64,000 nt of DNA from Atrina japonica (taxonomy: Eukaryota; Mollusca; Bivalvia; Pterioida; Pinnidae), in the NCBI GenBank assembly GCA_030159075.1, contig BROG01000151.1, positions 943,501 through 1,007,500 of the forward strand. Direction: 5' to 3'. A program made the position numbers and the translations under genes. Every line of letters starts with the position of its first letter. Position 1 is the first letter of the stretch. Below, one piece after another: positions 24,484 to 37,372 of the stretch. The notes below the pieces were generated by a model, which had not been told where the DNA came from, searched no databases, and saw only the letters and a program-made list of their open reading frames with translations.

Positions 24484-24720
24484 AGAGCACTCACCTCTAA
24501 CCAATCATGTGAACAATCCATTGGACTGGGCAGGGGGGAATGTGAGATGGTCAGGAGATGTCGCCAGGTCAGGACAGTGAGACACATGTTTTTCCCCAGG
24601 TTTTCCCATTTTCCTCCTCACAGTAAAGACCTCCTCACACCAACATCAGTGCCAATGACAGAGATTTATATAAGTTTATTGAACTTGTTTACAGTTTGTT
24701 AATCATTGTAAAATAAATAA
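24484..24720 (+). mobile_element. tRNA-derived SINE, family 2
   Basis: Head GTTAGAGCACTCACCTCTAA looks like a Pol III A-box region of a tRNA-derived SINE. The body holds CCCCAGGTTTTCCCATTTTC and CTCCTCACAGTAAAGACC, and the end is ATTGTAAAATAAATAAGG. I recognise this layout from mollusc SINEs. The B box is not clear, so the copy is decayed. Confidence 0.5.
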
Positions 24721-25458
24721 GGTTTATACAACATTGAAGTATTGTCTTCCTGTACAAGATTACTTTTTTTGTATAATTAACAAAATCCCTGACAGCCAAA
24801 AATACAGATTGATCACCTAAATATTGGTTTTAAAATGGCAAATGTTTTAGATCATAGTTATGTAAAATAATTGCACAAAGCAAATTTTGGAGAAATTCAT
24901 TATTGATTAAAGTAACAGATGATATTATCTGAAAATTGCAAAATTGGGAAAGCTTATCATCAGCAATATAATTGCAAAAAATACAAGTCCACTTCACCTG
25001 TGATACAACTGTGTGGGAAAGTTTCAATTTCAAAAATTGTCTTTGCCATTAACATGGTAGTTTGGATTTTATGTTTATGAGAAATTAATGCTACCCCAAA
25101 TAAATACAACTGTGTGTAAGTGATCACATGATTGCAAATTGAGAGAAAATTTATAAATTCGTGTATTTTTTGTATTTTATTTTATGCATCATCAATAGTA
25201 CATGCGATCACATTATATTTGTACATTTTTATACCTTTATTACTGTATTCAACCCACTAAGAGCCCATGTTCCTATAAGCGCCCCTCCCCTCCTTTTTTT
25301 TTTTTACAGACAATCAAGAATCTTTTCTAGCTGGTTGACAAGGAGATGTGGACCTGAAAAATCATAAGTAACAGTTCATCTGTAGCCCAAAGCAACAGAA
25401 TTGTGTTGATAGGTGTCCTCAGTAATAACTACAACTTCTTTACCACTGTGCCTTATAA
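24721..25458. other. Non-coding stretch
   Basis: Contains a T12 run near 25295. No gene or repeat supported. Confidence 0.45.
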
Positions 25459-25857
25459 CAAGAGTTGTCAGAAGACAACAAAGCTCCCTGAAATGGGTGT
25501 AAATTTTCAAAATAGATATTTAAACCACAGCTATCAGGTTTTCAGGTCAAAGGACTGGTAAAATTTTGATTCCTTCAGCTCAGGTTAAAAAGTTTTCATT
25601 TAAAGTTCAAGGTCAAGGTCACTAGGTCAAAAGTCAAGGTACCAAAATGAAAGCTCTGGTCAAAAGAAATCTATATGTGAAATATCAGTGCCGTATCCCT
25701 CATGGTTTAGAAGAAATAGCCAAGGTTAAAGTTTTTTAAAAGTAGGTCAAAGTCCAAGGTCAAGGCCACTAGGTCAAAGGTCAAGGTACCAAATGAAAGC
25801 TCTCAACATAAGGAATCTATATGTGAAATATCAGAGCCCTGCCCCTGTACCAAGTTT
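25459..25857 (+). repeat. Dispersed AGGTCA-rich repeat, copy B
   Basis: Aligns with 2408-2740. It contains two internal duplicates of the GGTACCAAATGAAAGCTCT block. A perfect DR1 arrangement, AGGTCAAAGGTCA, lies at 25771-25783, and extended half-sites TCAAGGTCA occur near 25610. The repeat is interrupted by the SINE that follows and seems to resume at about 26138 (GATCGGTCAGGG). Confidence 0.6.
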
Positions 25858-25865
25858 GAAGGAAT

Positions 25866-26128
25866 AATTATAGGGTACCTCTTTGCCTGAGTGGTTGGAG
25901 CATCACACTCAAAACCATGAACTCTCTCATCTCTAGTTGGCACAGGTTTGAGTCCCACTGGAACCTAAGCTGATTTTGTTTACTTGCAGAATGCTGTTGG
26001 TCTTTCCCCAGGTACATTAAAACTGGGTTCTCTCCTCTACCACTATAAATGAGCAGCCACCATACAACTGAAAAATTGTTGAATATGGTATATAACACCA
26101 TTCAATTTCAAATTCAAAAATTCAAAAC
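25866..26128 (+). mobile_element. Full-length tRNA-derived SINE, family 1
   Basis: A box TTGCCTGAGTGGTTGG and B box GGTTTGAGTCCCAC are spaced as in a Leu/Ser-type tRNA. The body follows: GGAACCTAAGCTGATTTTGT, CCCCAGGTAC, ACTGGGTTCTCTCCTC, CTGAAAAATTGTTGAATATG. A-rich TTCAAATTC repeats close it. TGAAGGAAT flanks it at 25857-25865 and 26129-26137, a good target-site duplication. Length 263 bp. Related copies: 2741-2895, 46520-46607, 55655-56045. Confidence 0.78.
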
Positions 26129-26137
26129 TGAAGGAAT

Positions 26138-27322
26138 TAGATCGGTCAGGGTTTAAAAGGAAGTTGAAATATTAGAAAATGTATGTACGTGGCACTTTGG
26201 CACATGACACATCTGCACATTGAAAAACAGCCATGATTGACACAAAACCCTGAAGTCCTATTCCTTCAGCATTAAGACATTTTTCTTATTCTAAATTGGC
26301 TTTTTATGGTCATTAAAATAGATCTATATATCATCATACTTGTTGTAAGATACATAAGTATATTATATAGAAATGCTCTTCTCCCCCAAGCTAGTAACAG
26401 TGTAAAATTTATCAAAATCCATAGATTAAAAACTAAATTTGCATTGTAGAATACAGAAACTGAATACCTGATAAAAATGTTATTTCAAGCACATGACCTT
26501 AACTGTCAATGACTGTCTGATAATTTATATTTTGTAGCAGTGGCCTTGACCTTTCATGTAGACTTATAAATCATTAATGTTCATCCTTGCCAACCTATCT
26601 AAAAAATGACTAAGTGCAATCAAAATACATACAAGGGAACTAAAATTAGGACAGTCATTGAAACCCATTTTTTACAGGAAATTTCTATTTTAAGCCACTG
26701 AGAACTTGACCTTTGACTGATTGACTTCATAATCAATAGGAATCTTCACTGTCACCTAAGGCACGGACATCTGTTTTAGGTTTATCCTTATCAATACAAT
26801 GAAACTAAAGTTACTCTGTGGAGACCAAATACAATGAGAGTCTGACTTTCATGTGCATGTTGACATCTACGGTACAATGCATCTTTATTGCATATACAAT
26901 GTATATATAGCTAAATTCATGTAACATGGCAGGGTGGAGTCTGAAAAATATGAACACTTTAAAATACTTGACCTGGTCGAGTTCAAATTTTAGGTACCGG
27001 TAATGTGACATGACATCAAAATAACACTAGCAAAAGCAATCATTCCTACTTGTCCTCATACCTACTGGTAGGCAGTGGACTATAAAACACATAAGCTGTC
27101 ATAACCCAAAAATGAACAGAATGTTCTGCAAAAGGTTATTGTATCCCACCAAGTTCTGTGAAGCAGGCAATTATATCTGACTATGAGGGATGTCCCATGT
27201 ATTCCTGTCTTGTATATTACTCTTGTCTTGTCTAATTTGGACTTGCTGAGTTCCATTTTGTCTCATTTTCACTGTGATTGCCAATGTTAATTACTTAGCA
27301 GTAAGAGGAAAAAATACTGATT
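26138..27322. other. Non-coding with decayed dispersed repeat
   Basis: The stretch 26490-26765 holds GACCTTGACCTTTC, TTGACCTTTGACTGATTGAC and CATAATCAATAGGAATCTTC. I recognise these as a bivalve-type dispersed repeat rich in reversed AGGTCA half-sites. No gene seen. Confidence 0.45.
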
Positions 27323-27410
27323 TTAACTCATCAGCTCCTGAAAAACAATGGACTCTTCTGTAAATCAATGACTTAGACCAGTCCAAATGTGTCTTTAGGG
27401 GTGAATGTAA
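27323..27410. mobile_element. TTAA-bounded MITE, copy 3
   Basis: TTAACTCATCAGCTCCTGAA, GGACTCTTCTGTAAATCAAT and CAGTCCAAATGTGTCTTTAG match copy 2. The right edge reads GTAA rather than TTAA. Confidence 0.6.
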
Positions 27411-27734
27411 GAATAACAGTGGCAAAATTGTAGATGATGGTTATCCTTTTCTGTAAATCAGATGGTTATACATATGACTACAATACCAAAATAACCTAAA
27501 GAAGAAACCTAGCATGCTTTACAAAGGTAGGCTAATTCCACCTACTTGTTGACATGTGATGCCTATGGAACCATGTAAATAACTATCTCCTTAACAGGAG
27601 AGCTCCAAATTATGTAACCCATTATAATGAAAATCATCATAGGATTGAATATCATATTGGATCATACACATCTAAGCTATGCTGTTCATGTTGAGCACAT
27701 CATGTTTTTCATAAAACATTGATTTCAAGTCACT

Positions 27735-28640
27735 GACAACAATATGTAGATTAATACACTAGCACAAACCAATGTTTCCTGAAAACAATATGTAGATTAA
27801 TACACCAGCACAAAACAATGTTTCCTGACAACAATATATAGATTAATAAACCAGCACAAACCAATATTTCCTAACAACAATATGTAGATTATTACACAAG
27901 CACAAACCAATATTTCCTGACAACAATATGTAAATTAATACACCAGCACAAACCAATGTCTCCTGACAACAATATACAGATTAATACACTAGCACAAACC
28001 AATGTTTCCTGACAACAATATGTAGACTGATACACCAGCACAAACAATGATATATAAATTGATACATCAACACAAACCAATGTTTCCTGACAACAATATG
28101 TAGACTGATACACAAGCACAAACAATGATATATAAATTGATACATCAACGCAAACCAATGTTTCCTGACAACAATATGTAGACTGATACATAAGCACAAA
28201 CAATGATATATAAATTGATACATCAACACAAACCAATGTTTCCTGACAACAATATGTAGACTTATACACCAGCACAAACAATTATATATAAATTTATACA
28301 TCAGCATAAACCAATGTTTCCTGATAACAACATGTAGACTGATACATCAACATAAACCAATTGTTCCTTACATCAATATGTGACTGATACATCAACATAA
28401 ACCAATGTTTCCTTACATTAATATGTGACTGATACATCAACACAAACCAATGTTTCCTTACATCAATATGTGACTGATACATCAACACAAACCAATGTTT
28501 CCTTACATTAATATGTGACTGATACATCAACACAAACCAATGTTTCCTTACATCAATATGTGACTGATACATCAACACAAACCAATGTTTCCTTACATTA
28601 ATATGTGACTGATACATCATCACAAACCAATGTTTCCTGT
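27735..28640. repeat. Minisatellite, about 45-bp unit with sub-types
   Basis: Units ACAATATGTAGATTAATACA plus CCAGCACAAACCAATGTTTC, then a 70-80 bp two-part unit with CAATGATATATAAATTGATA (28040-28310), then ACATCAATATGTGACTGATA units (28370-28640). Reverse-strand open frames are repeat translations. Confidence 0.9.
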
Positions 28641-29159
28641 ATTAGTTGTGTAAGGGTTTACAATTCACAGATTGATGTACTGGTACAGAAACAATTCATG
28701 ATGTATGACTTATCAAACCATAGATGTCTATATATAAATCATCACTGGGTATTCCAAAGTACAGCTGACACTGCACTAATGAGAAAACTGACATTATATA
28801 TAATGATGACCACTACTTTGATGAATTTGCAAAGCTGACCATTGTCCTTGCTTTAACTACAATGAATCAGTAATCTCAAGTGCAATATAGGTATGCTGAG
28901 GGATGGAGTACATGATATGGCTGCTGTGACAGAGACAATTCGGTTTTAAGTTTCATTCATACTGTGTTTGAAGAAGGAAATACATGTGAAGAAAATATGA
29001 CCCCACAGTGCCTAAATTTGAAACTAAAACTTTTTGCTTGCAATGCGTGTATTACCTATCACTGATCTATTAACAGCGGCCATCAAGATTGTGGTTCATG
29101 TTTATATATATATATTACATTTATGCCAAAATCAAAACAGGTCTCAATTTTTTGGAATA
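28641..29159. other. Non-coding stretch
   Basis: Nothing supported except a short TA run at 29105-29115. Confidence 0.45.
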
Positions 29160-29258
29160 GAAAAGAATGTTCATTAAGATTTTGTTTATCCCAAATTTTG
29201 GATATCTCAAAGTAATAGTGGGGGTCCTGTGAATTTTGAGATAATGATACTCCACTAT
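29160..29258. mobile_element. Right part of a pogo-like MITE
   Basis: Read on the minus strand, TAGTGGAGTATCATTATCTC then AAAATTCACAGGACC and TTTGAGATATCCAAAATT match the right end at 41400, where TGGAATCTCGTTATCTCA is read. A TA run follows, into which the Tc1-like element is inserted. Confidence 0.5.
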
Positions 29259-29265
29259 ATATATA

Positions 29266-30771
29266 TACCGACATGCAAAAGAAACGCAACCCCAATTAAA
29301 TTTCAATAATTTTTAAAATTGATAAAATATTGTTAGAAGATTTGAATAGCATGAAATAATACATATCTACACCTTCCCCATCAATTAACAGTTAATTGAA
29401 CATGGTCGCACTACCTGCTCTTGTGTCCATGAAACATCAATACATACCTCGATTTGCATGTGCACAGATAGATACACATGATAGCATTTCATGCATCTCA
29501 GATCTATTAGTCATTCTTCATATAAAAGGTAAGAATAGTCCAATATTGAAATTCGTTTGTCATATTACATATGGAATGCCAAGGCTAAATAACAATGCAG
29601 GCAACAGGGCAGTGCAGTTACTGTTAGATGGGAACACCCAAACTGCTGTGGCAAGAGCTCTGAATGTCCATAAAAACACAATATCCCATTTCTGCAGTCG
29701 CCTCAGACTGGCTGGTACAACTGCCGACCACCCTCAAACTGGATGACCAAAGGTTACGACACCTCATCAGAATAATTTAATGAGGTTGCACCACTTGCAC
29801 ATCTGGTTTCGAACTGCGGAAAAAACTGAAAACGATAAACCTGGGACCAATAATACAAGAATTAGCCTAGATACTGTGTTGAGGCATCTCCGCACCTATG
29901 GCATCACGCCCCGTTGCATTGCAGTAGGTATGTCCCTTAATAATCTTCGACATGATGTCTGACTCCAGTGGCTCCAACGATACCATCCAAAGGTGTTATC
30001 TAAGGAAAGACGGTGCCATATACTCTTCTTATTATTCCAAGATTCCCACTTTACTGCTCAGATGGGCGTCAGCATGTTTATGTCATGGTGAACGTTATGC
30101 CAAAAATGGCATGGTGGAACATAACAGGTTTGGTGGTGGTAGCATTATGGTATGGGGCGGGATCTGTAGTGGCCGCAAAACCTGCTTAGTTTTCATTGAA
30201 GGCAATCTGACAGTTCAACGGTACATTGACACCGTTCTGCAACTTGTCATTGTATTGTTTTTATGCCAGCACAGCACAATTTTTCAACAAGACAATGCTC
30301 AATGTCATTTGTTATAAACTATTTCTGGCAAAACAATGTCGACACATTATATTGTCCCCCATAAACATGTAATCCTGATCCCTCCCAATAAGAAAATGGA
30401 ACATATGTAGGACATGTCAGATTGACACATTCAAACATACCGAACTCCACCAAGGACTCTACTGGCTCTTCGCATGAGGCACTTTTGGAAGTGGTGGAGC
30501 TTCCCTGTGGCACAAATAAACTGTGTAATTAGCATAACAGAGTCCAAGCAGCAATAAATGCTAACAGAGGTCATACATGTTATTGAAGTCGGAAAATTTC
30601 AATGGCTACCACCTCTTCACCATTTACATTACTTGCCAAAGTGATGATGGCTTACTCTAAAATCACTGTGTTATCCAACAGAGTATATGTGTATTTAAAT
30701 CAATCCATTTGAATGAAATAATAAAAATATTATAAAAAATTGGAAGTTGCATTTCTTTTGCATGTCAGTAT
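29266..30771 (+). mobile_element. Tc1-like DNA transposon, degenerate
   Basis: Ends are inverted repeats: CCGACATGCAAAAGAAACGC at the left, and CTGACATGCAAAAGAAATGC as the reverse complement of the right, followed on both sides by AACYYCMAATT. The element is about 1.5 kb, normal for the group, and is flanked by TATA on both sides, consistent with TA targeting. It carries one broken transposase gene. Confidence 0.85.
29576..30586 (+). pseudogene. Tc1-like transposase pseudogene
   Basis: The N-terminal helix-turn-helix region reads MPRLNNNAGNRAVQLLLDGN then TQTAVARALNVHKNTISHFC, up to a stop near 29742. Later pieces in other frames are RLHHLHIWFRTA, LDTVLRHLRTYGI, HNRFGGGSIMVWGGICSGR and the catalytic FQQDNAQCH. 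The C-terminus ends ANRGHTCY. Frameshifts and several stops separate these blocks, so no functional DDE enzyme can be made. Family Tc1/mariner, from motif order. Confidence 0.85.
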
Positions 30772-31240
30772 ATAAATGAAGTAACATAAATTACATACCT
30801 TGTAGTCTACTCATAGTGAAAATGCAAACAAAAAACAACAACAACAACAAAAACAAACAATTAAAAAAAAAAAATAGAAAACCTAAAAAACAAACAATTA
30901 AAAAAAAAAAAAGAAAAACCTAAAAAACAAACAAAAGAACACAAAATTACTTACAATATAACATAATAATTTCCATGCATTTGTATATGATCATGTAATT
31001 GCCAAACATACCTGTTTCATTGTAATGTTTATCTTGTATATACATGTACCTAGCTTAACAGGACCTTTTGTATAAAGACATGTTATAAACTTCCTTTTCA
31101 TTACACAAAATTACATTATAACCAGTCAATATTTAGATAAAAATCTGATACAATTTGTGTGGGTGTAGGTTAATACAGCTGGCAGAGGCACAAGTGAATC
31201 AATTGTCTGTCATATGGCATTTCAATAGTAAATCTTCTGA
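30772..31240. other. Non-coding; A-rich tandem duplication
   Basis: ACAAACAATTAAAAAAAAAA followed by GAAAACCTAAAAA is repeated twice at 30850-30935. Confidence 0.6.
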
Positions 31241-31244
31241 TTTC

Positions 31245-31758
31245 ACATCACTACAGGAATACCTCTGACATTAAATCTACATGTACCACAGAAATTCTGA
31301 ATACACGTAATATACTGGACTTCTCCTGACATCAATCTACAAGTACCACAGAAATTCTGAATATCACAGGACTTCTTCTAGTATCAAACTGCATGCAATG
31401 TACATGTACCACAGAAATTCTGAATATCACAGGACTTCTCCTGGCATCAAACTACAAGTACTACAGAAATTCTGAATATCACAGGACTTCTCCTGGCATC
31501 AAACTACAAATACTACAGAAATTCTGAATATCACAGGACTTCTCCTGGCATCAAACTACAAGTACTTCAGAAATTCTGAATATTACAGGACTTTTCCTGA
31601 CTTCAAACTACACGTACCACAGAATTTCTTATTAATGCAGGACTTTCTTCTGATTTTAAACATGACATCAAACTACATGTTTATGTACCACAGAAGTTCT
31701 GAATATTACAGGACTTCTCCTGATGTCAAACTACATGTACCACATAAATTCTCTACAA
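31245..31758. repeat. Minisatellite, about 52-60 bp unit
   Basis: About eight copies of CACAGAAATTCTGAATATCA, CAGGACTTCTCCTGGCATCA and AACTACAAGTAC. Confidence 0.85.
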
Positions 31759-31764
31759 GAAATA

Positions 31765-33672
31765 CCACTACAAGACACTGTATGACTTCAAACCACTACA
31801 AGACACTTCATGACTTCAAACCACTACAAGACACTTCATGACTTCAAACCACTACAAGACATATCATGACTTCAAACCAGTATAAGACATTTCATGACTT
31901 CAAACCACTACATGGCATATCAGAACTTCAAATCACTACAAGACATATCATGACATATAAATACTACTAGACATATCATGACTTTAAACCACTACAAGAC
32001 ATATCATGACTTTAACCCACTACAAGACATGCCATGATTTCAAACCAATATAAACATTTCATGACTCCAAGCCACTATAAGACATTTCATGACTTAAAAC
32101 CACTACAAGACATTTCACAACTTTAAACCACTACAAGACATATTATGACTTAAAACCACTACAAGACATATCATGACTTATAACCACTACAATACATATT
32201 ATGACTTATAACTACAACAATACATATCATGACTTCAAACCATTGCAAGACATATTATATGACTTCAAACCACTACAAGACATGTTATGACTTCAAACCA
32301 CTACAAAGCATACTATATGACATGGCATATCAGAACTTCAAACCACTACAAGACATTTCATGACTTTAATCCACTACAAGACATATGATGACTTAAAACC
32401 ACTACAAGACACATCGTGACTTCAAACCCCTACAAGACATATTATATGACTTATAACAACCAGTATAAGACATTTCATGACTTCAAGCCACTACAAGATA
32501 TATGATGACTTAAAACCACTTCAAGACACATCATGACTTCAAACCACTACACGGCATATCATGACTTCAAATTACTAAAACACATATGATGACTTAAAAC
32601 CACTACAAGACACATCATGACTTCAAACCCCTACAAGACATATTAGATGACTTATAACAACTACAGGACATATCATGATTTAAAACCACTACAAGACATA
32701 TTATGATTTAAAACCAATACAAGAAATATCATGACTTATAACCACTATAATACATATCATGACTTCAAACCACTAAAAGACATATCATGACTTCAAACAA
32801 CTACAAGAAATATCATGACTTCAAACCACTACAAGACATATCATGACTTACAACCACAACAAGACATATCATGACTTCAATCCACTACAAGACATATCAA
32901 CACTTCAAACCAGCAAAAGACATTTCATGACTTCAAGCTAATACAAGACATATCATGACTTCAAACAGCTACAAGACATATCATGACTTCAAGCCACTAA
33001 AAGACATATTATGACTTAAAACCACTACAAGACATTTCATGACTTCAAATCACTACAAGACATATCATGATTAATATATCATGACTTTAAACTAGTACAA
33101 GTCAAATCATGACTTCAAACCACTACAATACATATCATGATTTCAAAGCAGTATAGACATTTCAAGACATTTCATGACTTTAAACCACTATAAGACATAT
33201 CATGACTTAAAACCACCACAGAACATATCATGACTTAAAACTACTACAAGACATATTATGATTTAAAACCTATACAAGACATATCATGACTTATAACGAC
33301 TATAATACATATCAAGACTTCAAACCACTACAAGACATATCATATTACTTCAAACCACTACAAGACATATTATATGACTTCAAATGACTACAAGACATAT
33401 CATGACTTCAAACCACTACAAGACATATCATGACTTCAAACCACTACAAGACATATCATGACTTAAAACTACTACAAGACATATTATATTACTTCAAACC
33501 ACTACAAGACATATTATATGACTTCAAACGACTACAAGATATATCATGACTTATAACCACTACAAGACATATCATGACTTAAAACCACCACAGAACATAT
33601 CATGACTTAAAACTACTACAAGACATATTATGATTTAAAACCTACACAAGACATATCATGACTTATACTATA
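31765..33672. repeat. 28-bp satellite array, left part
   Basis: Units of CCACTACAAGACATATCATG plus ACTTCAAA, with many variants (TTATAACC, TTAAAACC, ATTATATGAC). A block starting AACCACCACAGAACATATC recurs about 372 bp apart (33211 and 33583), a higher-order repeat. The array resumes at 35292 after an inserted retroelement. Confidence 0.92.
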
Positions 33673-35291
33673 AAAACCTCAGATACCAAAGTATAAATCA
33701 ATAGAATGTCCAGGACATAGATACAAATCTGGATAAAAAATGGACAAACAGGGACCTCTGGAAACCAAGAGGTGGGATCAGGTGCCATGGAGGAGTAAGC
33801 ATCCCCTGTCGATTCCGGTCACACCCGCCGTTGAGTCCACAGTCAAGTCCAATGAAAACACGTGAGGAGTGTATCCTCCTCACAATTGGGACAGACGTCT
33901 CAACAACCGCCAACGAAAAGGCAACTCAACATTTCACTTAGTGAAACAGAGTAGTCGCAAACAAGACTATTATACCGACCGTAAAACTTGCGGAATGTTG
34001 ACATTAAACGTGTCAATATGTGTCAATAATTTGTCAGTGAGTAGTTTACCTCTGTATATGAAATCTCCATATGTTGTGCACGCCCTGGCATATCGGATCA
34101 TTTGTGAAATATAAACTCCATATGCGGGTAACTGAGGGATATTACTACTTACTTAAATGTGGGAAAATTTACGATGGGAAAGCCGAAATCGTCGCGTTTA
34201 TCGTATAGCTTCGTTGCTAATTTCCCGTCTGTGTTTATATTAAGAAAAAATGTTTAAGTATGAAGCGTGTGTGCTTGATTCTGTTGTATCTTTAATTTCT
34301 AGTTCGCTGGGATATATCGCATTCATTGACATATGTATGAAAATTGTCATTATTAATTGACAAAACGTCGTCGATATATCTAAATGTCAAATTAAAGGAC
34401 ACCGCTAACTTTTTTTTCTTTTGATTTAGCAGTTTCTGAATGAAGTCTGCTTCGTATGAATAAAGGAACAGGTCAGCCAATAAAGGAGCACAATTGGTTG
34501 CCATAGGAATGCCGACAGTTTGTTAAAAGACCACGTCTCTGAACATTACAAATATATTGTCTATTAGAAATTCCAGCATGTTTTTTATATCAACTTCAGT
34601 ATATTTATGTGTAGAATCAGAGTGGTGTTTGACGAAATAAGTATCCTGATAGCCAATCACTAGATATTTAAATTATTCGGGTACCACCTTTAGTGAAAAA
34701 GCAGTTGTCTATGATGCTGAAAAGTCTTTCTTTTAATTTTTTATGTGGAATAGTAGTGTAAAGAGTAGAGAAGTCATAAGTTTTGATACTGTGAATTCGA
34801 GAAAAATTATGTGCCTTCAAATTTTCTAAAAGCTGTTTAGAATTTTTTAGTATCCACATTTGATTTACAACCGCTTCTGGAATAAGCAACTGTACAGTAT
34901 TGTTGAAGTTTCTCCTAAAAACGGCTGTCAATATCTTGGTAAGGAGAGTAAAGATAAAGGTTTGGTAGAACATTTGCTGGATCCTGCTATGTATCTTTGC
35001 TTATATGGGGTTTTATGAAGTTTAGGTATCCAATATAAATATGGTAGCTCGAAATCGGTATCCGTTGTAGGTATATCAAATGAGCGTAATACGGATACGT
35101 GATTTTGAAGGATCTCGTCCTTTGAAAGTGAGCTACGTGTGTATGTAGGATTACCAGAATTCATATTAAACCGAAGTTCTTCTAATAAACAATTATAGTA
35201 ATGTGCCTTACAAATAAAAACTATATTATTTGAGGCTTTGTCTGCTGGTACTAGTACATATTGATCATGTAACCTATCCAGTTCAGTTACT
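33673..35291 (-). mobile_element. Penelope-like retroelement, 5'-truncated
   Basis: A 1.6-kb, less AT-rich block interrupts the satellite. The minus strand carries reverse-transcriptase motifs in order and a long 3' region. It starts inside the reverse transcriptase at 35291, so the 5' part of the element is missing, as expected for target-primed insertion. ACTTATA is present at both junctions (about 33661-33667 and 35292-35299) and may be the target duplication, although it is also part of the satellite unit. Confidence 0.75.
34130..35288 (-). pseudogene. Penelope-type reverse transcriptase, degenerate
   Basis: Blocks in order on the minus strand: LDRLHDQYVLVPADKASNNI, then YTRSSLSKDEILQNH, ELPYLYWIPKLHKTPYKQRY, IAGSSKCSTKPLS, then LLTKILTAV in another frame, VNQMWILKNSKQLLENLKAH, IHSIKTYDFSTLYTTIPH. 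After a decayed gap come MATNCAPLLADLFLYSYEAD, LTFRYIDDVLS (the catalytic YIDD) and TDGKLATKLYDKRDDFGFPI. Stops and frameshifts break it at least three times. A GIY-YIG endonuclease is not visible. The phrase set is that of bivalve Penelope-like elements. Confidence 0.8.
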
Positions 35292-37372
35292 ACTTATAAC
35301 CACTATAACAAATATCTAGACTTCAAACCACTACAAGACATATTATATTACTTCAAACCACTCTATGACATACTATATGACTTCAAACCACTACAAAACA
35401 TATCATGACTCCAAACCACTACAAGACATATAATGATTTTAAACCACTACAAGACATATTATACAACTTCAAACCACTACAAGACATATCATGACTTCAA
35501 ACCACTACAAGACATATCATGACTAAAAACTACTAAAAGACATATCATGACTTCAATCCACTACAAGACATATCATGACTTCAAACAACTATAAGACAAT
35601 ATCATGACTTCAAACCACTACAAGACATATTATGACTTTAAACCACTACAAGACATATCATGACTTCAAACCACTACAAGACATTTCATGACTTCAAACC
35701 ACTACAAGACATATGACTTCAAATCACTACAAGACATATCATGACTTCAAACCACCACAACTTATAACCACTACAAGACATATCATGACTTATAAACACT
35801 ACAAGACATATCATGACTTCAAACCACTACAAGACATATCATGACGTATAACTATTACAAGACATATTATGACTTCAAACCACTACAAGACATTTCATGA
35901 CTTCAAACCACTAGAAGACATATTATGACTTCAAACCACTACAAGACATATCATGACTTCAAACCACTACAAGACATATTAAGATTTCATATCACTACAA
36001 GACATATCATGACTTCAAACAACTACAAGACATATCATGACTTATAAACACTACAAGACATATTATGACTTCAAACCACTTCAAGACATATCACGACTTC
36101 AAACCACTACAAGACATTTCATGACTTTAACCAGCTACAAGACATATCATGACTTATAAACATTTCAACACATATTAAGATTTCCTATCACTACAAGACA
36201 TATCATGAATTATAACCACTACAAGACATGTAAAAACTTATAACCACTACAAGACATATCATGACTTTAAACCACTACAAGACATATCATGACTTTAAAC
36301 CACTACAAGACATTCCATGACTTTAAACCACTACAAGACATATCATGAGATGTAACCACTACAAGACATATCATGACTTCAAACCACTACAAGACATATC
36401 AAGACTTATAACTACTATAAGACATAGCATGACTTCAAACCAGTATAAGATATTTCATGACTTCAAACCACTACCAGACATATCATGAGTTTAAACCACT
36501 ACAAGACATATCATAACTTCAAACCACTACAAGACATATATCATGACTTCAAACCACTACAAGACATATCATGACTTCAAACCACTACAAGACATATTAT
36601 AGAACTTCAAACCACTACAAGACATATCATGACTTATAACTACTGCTAGACATATCATGACTTAAACCCAGTATTTTTTAAACCCAGACATTTTATGACT
36701 GTAAACCACTTTCAAGACATTTTATGAATAAAAACCACTACAAGGGATATCATGACTTTAAAGCAGTTAAAGACATTTTATGACTTCAAGCCACTACAAG
36801 ACATTTCATTATTTCAAATCATTACAAGACATATAATGACTTTAACCCACTACAAAACATATGACTTTAACCCACGGTAAGACATTTCATGACTTTAAAC
36901 CACTACCAGACATATCATGACTTAAAACCACTACAAGACATATCCTGAGTTATAACCACTACAAGACATAGCATGACTTCAAACCACTACAAAACATATC
37001 ATGACTTATAATCACTACAAGGCATATCAAGACTTCAAACCAGTATTAGACATTTCATGACTTGAAACCACTACAAGACATTCCATGACCTCAAGCCACT
37101 ACAAGACATATCAGAACTTGAAACCACTACAAGAAATAGCATGCCTTCAAACCACTACAAGACATTTCATGACTTAAAACTACTATAAGACATTTCATGA
37201 CTTCAAACCACTACAAGACATATCATGACTTCAAACCAATACAAGACATTTCTGACCTTAAGCCACCATAAGACATATCATGACTTCAAACCACTACAAG
37301 ACATATCATGACTTTAAACCACTACAAGACATATCATGACTTCAAACCACTACAAGACATATTATATGATTT
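35292..37372. repeat. 28-bp satellite array, right part
   Basis: The same CCACTACAAGACATATCATG unit as at 31765-33672, more homogeneous at 35400-36620. It decays at 36660-37260 with TTTCATGACTTC variants. Confidence 0.92.

Noticed and set aside
24304..24702. 132-codon open frame
   Set aside because: Its second half is the SINE at 24484-24720; the first half has no recognisable domain or exon signals.
27892..28623. Reverse-strand open frames of 108-129 codons with repeating Cys/Val/Leu peptides
   Set aside because: They are translations of the 45-bp minisatellite; unit length divisible by three keeps them open by construction.
33698..34114. Open frames at the left edge of the Penelope-like element
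   Set aside because: They fall in the element's decayed 3' region and lack reverse-transcriptase or endonuclease motifs.
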